Origin: JANJTY01 sp038257155
Lineage (GTDB): Bacteria > Pseudomonadota > Gammaproteobacteria > Xanthomonadales > Xanthomonadaceae
DNA: 64,000 bases
Direction: 5' to 3'
Assembly: GCA_038257155.1 (NCBI GenBank)
Contig: JBBSJP010000001.1
Location: 244,091-308,090, forward strand
In this document: piece by piece, positions 8,198 through 15,421 of the stretch
Numbering within the stretch: the stretch's first letter is position 1
Layout of the letters: every line of letters begins with the position of its first letter
Made by a program: the position numbers and the translations under genes
The notes under the pieces: model-generated
The model's database searches: none
Told to the model about the DNA's origin: nothing
Seen by the model: the letters and a program-made list of their open reading frames with translations, nothing else

Positions 8198-10203
8198 CGA
8201 AGCCGCGCGAACTCGTGATGTCCATTAGTCTGAATGCGTTGGAGCATCTGGGCATCAACCTCTACAGCAACATTCCGGCAGTGCTTTCTGAGATCGTCGC
8301 GAATGCATGGGATGCCGATGCGCACAAGGTAACGATCACGGTCGACAAGGCGAAGGAGAATATCACGATCGAGGACGACGGCATCGGAATGGATCGCGAC
8401 GGCGTCATCGATCGATTCTTGACGGTCGGGTTCAAACGCCGCGAAGTGCTCGGAGAGAAAACGCCTGCGGGTCGACTTCCGATGGGGCGCAAAGGGATCG
8501 GGAAACTTTCCATCTTCTCCATCGCGCGGCTTGCCAGCGTGTACACCGTCTGCGGCAAGACTAAGACTGCGTTCAACATGGACAGGGAAGCGATTCGGAA
8601 AGCGATCTCGGGAAAGGTTCTGAAGCAGTACAAGCCCGAAGAAATCAATGTCTGGCCAACCACGCTAAAGAAGGGAACGCGGATCGAGTTGTCCGGTCTG
8701 TCCAAGACACTTTCCGGAATGACGGTGGAGGGGCTGAAGCGCCGCATCGCGCGCAGGTTCTCCGTGATCGGGCCGAGGCATAATTTCAGCGCGAGCGTCA
8801 ACGGCGCGAAGATCGGCCCGGAGGATCGCGCGTACCACAACGCGGTGCAATACCTCTGGACCTACGGCGACGAGACCGGATTCGCGAAGCTTTGCAAGCA
8901 TCTCGAACGGCCGAGCGAAGATCGGCTTGCCACCATTAAGGCCGAGCTGACGAAGTCAGGAATCAGCCTGAAAGGCTGGATCGGAACCGTTTCAAGTCCG
9001 AGCCAGCTGAAAGACGAGGAAGGCGACAACCTCAACCACCTTGCCATCTTCATGCGCGGAAAGTTGGCGCAAGAAGACATCCTCAATGAATACGGGCAAA
9101 AAGAAATCTACGCTGATTACGTAATCGGCGAACTGCATTGCGAACAGCTGGACCTGGATGGCGAGGTCGACATCGCAACGAGCAGTCGTCAGGCATTGAA
9201 GCAGGACGATCCGAGGTTTGAAGCCTTGAGAAGAATCGTGCTGTCCGAACTTCGCAACATTGCAAGCAAATGGAGCGACTGGCGCCGTTCCGACGGCGCC
9301 AAGACTGCGGCCTCGGTGCCCGCAGTTTCTGCGTGGCTTGAGAATCTGACGGGCGACACGAAGAAGAAAGCCGAGCGCTGGATTGGACGCTTGAACACCA
9401 TACGTTCGCCAGACGAGTCCGATAAGAAGGAACTTCTCAAGGCGTCGATCCTCGCCTTTGAGAGCTATCGCCGCAAAGAGGAATTGGATCGACTTGAAAA
9501 CATTCAGGACGAGAGCCTAAGTCAGATACTGGAAATATTTAAAACCATCGACGATCTCGAACTTAGCTACTACGGTCAAATCGTAAAGATGCGGATTGAA
9601 GTTATCCGAACCCTTCAGAACAAGCTCAAAGATAACGATAAGGAGCTTGTGCTTCGCGACTACATTTTCGACCACCTTTGGCTGCTCGATCCGGGATGGG
9701 AGCGGGCGAAGGGCACGGAACACGCGGAAACACAGGTGAATGCATTCCTCAAGACGAACTCCGCCGCACTCAAAGGCGCGGAAAAGAAGGCGCGGATCGA
9801 CATCGGATACAGAACGACTGGTGGGAAGCACGTCATCGTCGAACTTAAGCGCGCATCAATCGCGGTACCGGTGGACGACCTCACAAAACAGGTTCGAAAA
9901 TACAGAGACGGTGCAAGAAAAATCCTGGAGAAAACCAGCTACAAGAATTGGCCGATCGAAATCATCTGCTTGGTCGGAAAGCCCCCGCCGGAATGGAATG
10001 ACGCGTCCGGTACGGGTCAGAGAGGTGTGATCGACAGCCTCAAAACGGTGGATGCGCGCATTGTCTTTTATGACGAGCTACTGACGAATGCAGAGCAGGC
10101 GTATGGCGACTACTTAGAAGCACATGTCAAGGTCGACAAGCTATGGGGGGTCTTTGCAGCGATCGACGATTTCGCCCCGTTGTCCAAGAGTCCGCCGAAG
10201 TAG
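8194..10203 (+). CDS. MORC-like GHKL ATPase with C-terminal PD-(D/E)XK nuclease motif
   Basis: 669 residues, overlapping the methyltransferase by four bases. The N-terminus is a GHKL ATPase: N-box EIVANAWDADA (33-43), G1 DDGIGM (61-66), G2 loop GRKGIGKLS (98-106), as in MutL/Hsp90/MORC. A middle region follows (LDGEVDIATSSRQALKQDD), then a charged, probably helical section. The C-terminus has ARIDIGYRTTGGKHVIVELK, matching a PD-(D/E)XK core with D536, E550 and K552. Bacterial MORC-like ATPases are known beside restriction-modification genes. By inference this is the effector/restriction subunit of a cassette whose self-protection is the upstream methyltransferase. Lower GC than the flanks. 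It could instead be a Shedu-like or Paraoxonase-unrelated ATP-gated nuclease; catalytic activity is unproven. Confidence 0.82.
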   Translation: MTKPRELVMSISLNALEHLGINLYSNIPAVLSEIVANAWDADAHKVTITVDKAKENITIEDDGIGMDRDGVIDRFLTVGFKRREVLGEKTPAGRLPMGRKGIGKLSIFSIARLASVYTVCGKTKTAFNMDREAIRKAISGKVLKQYKPEEINVWPTTLKKGTRIELSGLSKTLSGMTVEGLKRRIARRFSVIGPRHNFSASVNGAKIGPEDRAYHNAVQYLWTYGDETGFAKLCKHLERPSEDRLATIKAELTKSGISLKGWIGTVSSPSQLKDEEGDNLNHLAIFMRGKLAQEDILNEYGQKEIYADYVIGELHCEQLDLDGEVDIATSSRQALKQDDPRFEALRRIVLSELRNIASKWSDWRRSDGAKTAASVPAVSAWLENLTGDTKKKAERWIGRLNTIRSPDESDKKELLKASILAFESYRRKEELDRLENIQDESLSQILEIFKTIDDLELSYYGQIVKMRIEVIRTLQNKLKDNDKELVLRDYIFDHLWLLDPGWERAKGTEHAETQVNAFLKTNSAALKGAEKKARIDIGYRTTGGKHVIVELKRASIAVPVDDLTKQVRKYRDGARKILEKTSYKNWPIEIICLVGKPPPEWNDASGTGQRGVIDSLKTVDARIVFYDELLTNAEQAYGDYLEAHVKVDKLWGVFAAIDDFAPLSKSPPK

Positions 10204-10531
10204 TCAAAACAGGGGTCAGGTTACTATTTCCGCATGGCTGGGGTGCGTCGACACCGATGTTGATGAGCGCGGGTTGAACAGCGCGACACTCAGACGTTCT
10301 GAGGCTAAGCGGTCGAAAGTATCCATTCTGACCAATGTTCCCAGTGTTCTTACCGTGGGTGGCGTGTCAAAAACAGGGGTCAGGTTACTATTTCCGCATG
10401 GCTGGGGTGCGTGGACACCGATGCTGATGAGTGCGGGTTGAACAGCGCGACACTCAGACGTCCTGAGGCTAAGCGGTCGAAAGTATCCATTCTGGCCAAG
10501 GTTCCCAGTGTTCTTATCGTGAGTAACGTGT
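10204..10531. repeat. Two tandem copies of a ~164-base repeat starting with ACAGGGGTCAGGTTACTATT
   Basis: Copy 1 starts at about 10206 and copy 2 at about 10371; they differ at around ten positions. Each begins with ACAGGGGTCAGGTTACTATT and includes GGGTTGAACAGCGCGACACT and AAGCGGTCGAAAGTATCCAT. The opening motif resembles sequences found near REP-associated tyrosine transposase relics. The gap 10204-10624 between the GHKL gene and the DUF3883 gene holds no credible gene besides this duplication. Confidence 0.85.
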
Positions 10532-10624
10532 AGGTTGCTTCCCAGAGCACTGCAGGCCGGCTAACCTGGTCGCTTGAGACGACTCGGACTGGCGAAAGAA
10601 GCGTAGCCACCTAGGAGTGCAGGC

Positions 10625-11479
10625 ATGGCCACCGGGCAGGATTGGTCGCGAACAGAGGTCGAAGCTTGCGTGGCCGATTACCTGCGCATGTTGACGCTTG
10701 AGCTGAATGGCCAACGCTACAGCAAGACTGAACACGCCAAGGCGCTAATGCAGAAGCTGGATGGTCGCAGTCGCCAATCCATCGAATTCAAGCACTGCAA
10801 CACTAGCGCGGTGATGGTCGAGCTTGGCTATCCTTACATCGACGGTTACAAGCCGAGAAGTAACTACCAGGCGCTGATCGCCGACATCATCGAAGCACAA
10901 CTCGTGAGCAGCGCCGCACTGCACGAGGCGGCGCAGTCAGCAGTTGTTCGCCCTGCGATGGAGATCGCGATAGCCGACCCAGGTTCTGTCTGGGTTGCGC
11001 CACCCAAGCCAGCAAACCGAGTACGCGAATCCGCCCCCTCCTACAGCCCCAGCTTCTCGGCCTCCCGACGCGACTATCTAGCACAGGAGGCGCGCAATCG
11101 ATCTCTCGGACGTGCGGGCGAGCTTTTCGTTCTCGAACTGGAGGCCCGACGACTGCATGCGGCCGGCAAGCCGGTGCTCAGCAATCGCGTCGACCATGTA
11201 GCCGCCTCCAAGGGCGATGGCCTGGGCTTCGATGTGCTGTCTTTTGAGGAGGATGGCTGTGAGCGGCTGATCGAGGTGAAGACCACCGCGTTCGGACAGC
11301 TCACCCCATTCTTCGTTAGCCGCAATGAGTTGGCGCGTTCCGAAGCGGATTCCAATCAGTACCACCTTTACCGGCTTTTCGATTTCAGGGACAAGCCGAA
11401 GCTGTTCGATCTTCCAGGAGCAATCTCTCGGCGCTGCCAGTTGGAGGCCGTTTCGTATCTAGCGCGACTAGGAGACTGA
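10625..11479 (+). CDS. DUF3883 (NOV C-terminal domain) protein, putative nuclease
   Basis: 284 residues with AGGAG eight bases before the ATG. The N-terminal ~90 residues (DWSRTEVEACVADYLRMLTL onward, then SIEFKHCNTSAVMVELG and PYIDGYKPRSNYQALI) form the helical domain often paired with DUF3883. The C-terminal domain has LGRAGELFVLELEARRL, VDHVAASKGDGLGFDVLSFE, ERLIEVKTTAFG and PFFVSRNEL, the DUF3883 signature. D203 with E217-x-K219 fits a PD-(D/E)XK-type active site. DUF3883 occurs in many defence-associated and helicase-containing proteins; here it is a short standalone form. The neighbours (GHKL-nuclease cassette, HigA-like regulator) suggest a defence island. Substrate unknown. Confidence 0.82.
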   Translation: MATGQDWSRTEVEACVADYLRMLTLELNGQRYSKTEHAKALMQKLDGRSRQSIEFKHCNTSAVMVELGYPYIDGYKPRSNYQALIADIIEAQLVSSAALHEAAQSAVVRPAMEIAIADPGSVWVAPPKPANRVRESAPSYSPSFSASRRDYLAQEARNRSLGRAGELFVLELEARRLHAAGKPVLSNRVDHVAASKGDGLGFDVLSFEEDGCERLIEVKTTAFGQLTPFFVSRNELARSEADSNQYHLYRLFDFRDKPKLFDLPGAISRRCQLEAVSYLARLGD

Positions 11480-11530
11480 GTAGCGGGCTGAGTGGCGGTA
11501 CTAGGGCAAGGCGCGTTACAAGCTGATTGC

Positions 11531-11848
11531 ATGACAACAAGGTGTCCCATGCGCAAGAAGGCCGGGGAAGAGCAGATCACCCCCTCCAGCGGCAACGTAT
11601 TCACCGACTTGGGCTTTGACGAAGCAGAGGCCCAGGTGCTGGCGCTGCGTGCTGACTTGATGGCCCAGCTTGAGAAGCAGATCAAGGCTCGCAAGATGAC
11701 CCAGGTGATGGCGGCCAAGCTACTGGGTGTCAGTCAGGGGCGCGTCTCGGACCTGACGCGTGGCAAGGTTGAAAAGTTCAGCCTGGATTCCCTGGTGCAG
11801 TTTGCCGCGAAGCTCGGCAAGCCGGCAAAGATCGAGCTGGCGGCCTGA
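11531..11848 (+). CDS. XRE/HigA2-type helix-turn-helix protein, no toxin beside it
   Basis: 105 residues from the ATG at 11531; a second ATG at 11549 is equally possible. The HTH is in KMTQVMAAKLLGVSQGRVSD (about residues 55-74), preceded by a long helix (ALRADLMAQLEKQIKARK). The pattern matches antitoxins paired with HigB/Gp49-like toxins, where the toxin gene normally precedes it. No toxin is found in the 51 bases upstream, and the neighbouring gene is the DUF3883 protein. It may be an orphan antitoxin or a regulator of the upstream gene. The name 'higA' is not given for want of a partner. Confidence 0.75.
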   Translation: MTTRCPMRKKAGEEQITPSSGNVFTDLGFDEAEAQVLALRADLMAQLEKQIKARKMTQVMAAKLLGVSQGRVSDLTRGKVEKFSLDSLVQFAAKLGKPAKIELAA

Positions 11849-11990
11849 GTCGGTTTGTCCGAGTGTCCCGCCAGCGAGGGAGCGCTGCGGGTACGATGGC
11901 CGATAGCAAAGAACCGTAGCGAAGAACCGGGGCACCCACAAAACTTCCTCGACGCTCGCTATTCCGAGGTGCTCCCGCCCAAGTGTTCCA

Positions 11991-12344
11991 ACGCGGGTCC
12001 TGATTACCCACGTGTCTCAGCCATACTTGTGAGGGAGGCTCACCACTCCCTCATCCCGTTCGCCCTGAGGAGCCGGGACCAAGCGAAGCGACGGCGCAGC
12101 GGCGTAGCCGCCGAACGAGGTCACAGACCGAGGCCCGGCCCTTCGAGACGGCGCTTCGCACCTCCTCAGGACAGGCTCTCGAAGGGCCGGCGAATGTGGT
12201 TCGAGACGGCCCGCCTCGACCTTCGGTCTCGCTCGGGCCTCCTCACCACGAACGGACAGGGTGAAGGAGTGTTTGGCTCTATATCAACGATTTAGCGGGC
12301 GCCCGTAAGTGTGGCTGAGGCATATGGGCAATCAGGACGCGGGT
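11991..12344. mobile_element. MITE-like element with ~39-base imperfect terminal inverted repeats
   Basis: The left end ACGCGGGTCCTGATTACCCA (continuing CGTGTCTCAGCCATACTTG, 11991-12029) is mirrored by the reverse complement of 12304-12344 (ACCCGCGTCCTGATTGCCCA...). About eight mismatches occur over 39 bases. The interior, about 270 bases, has no gene. It contains repeat-like text (12050-12265: TTCGAGACGG, CCTCCTCAGGACAGGCTCTC, GAATGTGGTTCGAGACGG), part of which recurs at 56237-56253. The remaining gap (11849-11990 and 12345-12641) shows nothing else. Confidence 0.55.
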
Positions 12345-12641
12345 CGCTCCGCGGCGGTCTGATAGCGCGCTCACGTACCGCCTGAAACTATTTCCGGAAC
12401 TCGAAGAATCTGCATGCTCTCCCGGACGGACTCGCCCCGGATGGGACCATGAATTCACAGACAGATCGCGCATGAAGCATGCAGCAGGAGCCAGCGATCG
12501 CTCCACGTCGAGCCAGGGCGTCTCAACTCCCGAACCGGCAGCGCCCAATGGCAAGAAGCGCGCATGGCACGCCTGATGCTATGAGCTTGGTGCGGCAATC
12601 GGCCGCATCGACCGGCAACGAATGCCAGACAGGAGAGCCCC

Positions 12642-12803
12642 ATGCCACGCGGCGAGAAGTCGAGCTACACCAACAAGCAAAAGCGCAAAGCGGAGCACAT
12701 CGAGGAAGGCTACGAAGAACGCGGTGTTTCGAAGGATGAGGCCGAGCGTCGTGCCTGGGCAACGGTCAACAAGCAGGATGGCGGCGGCAAGAAGAAACGG
12801 TGA
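12642..12803 (+). CDS. 53-residue KR-rich 'plasmid stabilisation'-type small protein
   Basis: 53 residues, with AGGAGAG about eight bases before the ATG. It starts MPRGEKSSYTNKQKRKAEHI and ends GGGKKKR. The pattern PRG(D/E)KS.YT.KQ.RKAEHI..GYE.RGV...EAERRAWATVNK is shared by a widespread small-protein family annotated in proteobacterial genomes as plasmid stabilisation or stress-related protein. The function has not been established. It is very hydrophilic and highly basic at the C-terminus, so nucleic-acid binding is plausible. It stands alone between repeats and the Calx-beta gene, which is convergent. Confidence 0.8.
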   Translation: MPRGEKSSYTNKQKRKAEHIEEGYEERGVSKDEAERRAWATVNKQDGGGKKKR

Positions 12804-12902
12804 TCAGCACGTCCGACCGAACCCGCGGGAAGATCGCGCGGGGTGACCTGCATCCTCCACCGGCGGCCGATCCTGAGTCTCATGACGGACAGCGGATAAA
12901 AG

Positions 12903-12920
12903 AACGGGGCCAGGTTCACT
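12903..12920 (+). repeat. AACGGGGCCAGGTTCACT motif
   Basis: An 18-base sequence related to the ACAGGGGTCAGGTTACTATT heads at 10206 and 10371, and to ACAGGGGCCACCATTTC near 15347. Sequences of the form AACGGGGTCAGGTTCACTTT are common intergenic relics in Xanthomonadales, often near REP-associated transposases. No transposase is present here. Confidence 0.4.
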
Positions 12921-12995
12921 TGCGGAGCTTATTCCACCGACGCTCTGACCCCCGCTTCCCCTGCAGCACGCGTGGCCGGAATCAGACGTCAGTGG

Positions 12996-15221
12996 CTATT
13001 CCCCCGAGCTGGAGGCTCCAGTCAGCGGGGTCGCTTCGTTCTCGAAGCCGTCCCTGAAGATGAGTTCGGCGAAGTCGTCGTCGAGGTTGACCACCGAGAC
13101 ATCCTCGGGGTCGAGTGCGTTGTAGTCCATGTCGGAACTGGCCATCGGCGCGAGGATCACCGTGTAGGCGATGTCGCCGTCGACCTGCACATCGTCGACG
13201 CCCGTCACCGTCACCATCTGCGCGACGTTCCAGTTCGCATCGGTGAACAGCAAGGTCGCGGTCGACACGTCGCCTTCGCCCGGATCACTGGTCGTCACAC
13301 CGATGCTCACGTTCGCGCCCGGCTGGGATGTCAGCACGACGCCGAACATCGCGCTGCCGCCGGCTTCCGTGGTCTGCAGGTCGGAGGTGGGCGCAACGAT
13401 GACGCCGGCGACGTCGTCGTCGAGGTTGACCACCGAGGCATCCTCGGGGTCGAGCCCGTCATAGTCCATGTCGGAACTGGCCATCGGCGCGAGGATCACG
13501 GTGTAGGCGATGTCGCCGTCGGCCTGCGCATCGTCCACGCCCGTCACCGTCACGAACTGCACATCGTTCCAGTTCGCATCGGTGAACAGCAAGGTCGCGG
13601 TCGACACGTCGCCTTCTCCCGGATCACTGCTCGACACACCGATGCTCACGTCCGCGCCCGGCTGAGATGTCAGCGCGACGCCAAACATCGCGCTGCCGCC
13701 AGCTTCCGTGGTCTGCAGGCCGGAGGTGGGCGAAACGATAGCGCCGGCGACGTCGTCGTCCTGGTTGACGACCGCCACGTCGTCGACTTCGCCGCCATCG
13801 AAGCCAGGATCGGTGCTTTGCGCCGGGCCGAGCACGATGGTGTAGGCCACATCGCCGTCTACCACCAGATCGTCGATGCCGATTACCGCCACGGTCTGCG
13901 GCTGTTCCCAGTCGGCATTCGTGAAGCTCAGCATCGCAGTGTCGGCAACCCCCTCCGACGGATCGCTGCTGCTCACCGGAATGAGCGTCTCGGCAGCCGT
14001 GGGCTGCGCATTGAGCACGACCGTGAAACCGGCGGCTCCGCCAACTTCGGTGGTGGCCAGGCCGCTGGTCGGCGTTACTGTCGCGATCGGGCCGAGCAGA
14101 ACGGACCCGACGTCGTTCGCGGGTTCGGTATCGTCTGAATCGGTCGTCACGGACGCGATGACCCGGCCGGTGCCGCCCGTGTAGACAGCCTCGATCTGAA
14201 GGCTGTGCGTTTCGCCGGCGAACAGCTGCGGTACGCTGCAGGTCGGCACGCCGGTCGGATCTTCGGCGCAACCCGTGCTCGACACGAAGGTCAGCTCAGG
14301 GAAAAGGGTAATGGCCACCACGTTGGCGCGCGCGCGCGCCGGGCCGCTGTTGGTCACGTCGATATCGATCGTCACGGGCGCACCCGGCGTCGGAACCGGG
14401 TCGGACACGGCGAACTGCACCGACAGGTCGACGTCGCAGGCGTGCCCGCCGACCAGCGCCAGGCCGCGCACGTCCGTCAGCGTGGTGGGCTGCACGTCAC
14501 TGCGCACGCCGGTACTCGACCACGACGCCATCTGCGAATTGATGTCGTGCGCCAGGAACACTTGCCGGCAACCGTCCCACGTCGCGCCGAACACCTCGCC
14601 GCCCGCCGCGCCGGAGAAGATGCCGGTGACCGTGTGCGGCGGGTTCGGATCCACACTTTCGAACACCAAGGTCGCGTTGCCGGACCAGTGGTACAGCAGG
14701 CCATCCTCCGGATTGAACGCGATCACTTCGCCGTCGGCGCCGTTGCCCAATGCAGTCAGCAATGTTGTCGCGGCGGTGGCCTTGTCGATCGCGTACAGCG
14801 ACTCGGGCACGGTCGCGCCATCGCCGGTCACGCCGTACAGTTGCCCGGCTGCGTCGAAGGTCAGCGACGAGAAGTTGTCGCCGAGATTGCCGATCTCGAC
14901 GCCTTCGCCGGTAGCGACATCGAGCGTGATCAGCAGCCGGCCGGACACCCCGCTGGCCTTGGTGATTGCATAGAAGACACCGGTGGTCGGATCCACGGTG
15001 ATGCTGTTGGCGCCGGTGATGGTGCGCGAGGGCACTGTGATGAGCCGGCTATCGACGATCGCACCGGTATCCACGTCCAGGTGGAACAACGCCGCCTGCT
15101 CGGGTAAGCCCGGATTGTTTTCGAAAGGGTTGACCCCGTACAGCTGCGCATGCGCGGCGCCGCAGAACGCGACCAGCCCAACACCGAGCAGACCCACGTT
15201 CCGCATGGCACGCGAATTCAT
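12996..15221 (-). CDS. Secreted protein: N-terminal propeller, DUF11-like domain, three Calx-beta repeats, F-x-D-G-F-E tail
   Basis: 741 residues from the ATG at 15221 (GGGGAG just upstream); the longer frame to 15332 lacks a credible start. The signal peptide ends at AAHA. Residues about 25-290 look like a propeller (FHLDVDTGAIVDS, LDVATGEGVEIGNLGDNFSS). About 295-385 is a DUF11/CARDB-like domain (DLSVQFAVSDPVPTPGAPV). Three Calx-beta repeats of 113 residues follow (about 390-720), each with TTE.GG...F.V.L..QP, SSDP.EG and DGD.AYT..L. The last two differ at only about 15 positions. The C-terminus is ELIFRDGFE plus 14 extra residues. Likely surface or extracellular and calcium-binding. Adjacent to another tail-bearing protein on the same strand. 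Confidence 0.85.
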   Translation of the reverse strand: MNSRAMRNVGLLGVGLVAFCGAAHAQLYGVNPFENNPGLPEQAALFHLDVDTGAIVDSRLITVPSRTITGANSITVDPTTGVFYAITKASGVSGRLLITLDVATGEGVEIGNLGDNFSSLTFDAAGQLYGVTGDGATVPESLYAIDKATAATTLLTALGNGADGEVIAFNPEDGLLYHWSGNATLVFESVDPNPPHTVTGIFSGAAGGEVFGATWDGCRQVFLAHDINSQMASWSSTGVRSDVQPTTLTDVRGLALVGGHACDVDLSVQFAVSDPVPTPGAPVTIDIDVTNSGPARARANVVAITLFPELTFVSSTGCAEDPTGVPTCSVPQLFAGETHSLQIEAVYTGGTGRVIASVTTDSDDTEPANDVGSVLLGPIATVTPTSGLATTEVGGAAGFTVVLNAQPTAAETLIPVSSSDPSEGVADTAMLSFTNADWEQPQTVAVIGIDDLVVDGDVAYTIVLGPAQSTDPGFDGGEVDDVAVVNQDDDVAGAIVSPTSGLQTTEAGGSAMFGVALTSQPGADVSIGVSSSDPGEGDVSTATLLFTDANWNDVQFVTVTGVDDAQADGDIAYTVILAPMASSDMDYDGLDPEDASVVNLDDDVAGVIVAPTSDLQTTEAGGSAMFGVVLTSQPGANVSIGVTTSDPGEGDVSTATLLFTDANWNVAQMVTVTGVDDVQVDGDIAYTVILAPMASSDMDYNALDPEDVSVVNLDDDFAELIFRDGFENEATPLTGASSSGE

Positions 15222-15421
15222 CGCAAGCTCCCCTGGCCCCGGACAAGTCGACGATACGCCCTTCCCCCAGACCGGTCCACGGACCGGGCTCATGGCCAAT
15301 GTTTGTTGGGTCTTCCGGAACTCGTGTGCCAAGAAAAAGCAGAAACAGGGGCCACCATTTCGCCGCCGTGCGCTGTAGGCAGGACGGCCGATACCAACTG
15401 CAGGCAGATGCCTCGGCGCGC

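Noticed and set aside
12972..14138. A 388-codon plus-strand frame opposite the Calx-beta protein
   Set aside because: Repetitive because the Calx-beta DNA is repetitive; His/Arg-rich text with no family, and the reverse strand has a signal peptide and tail.
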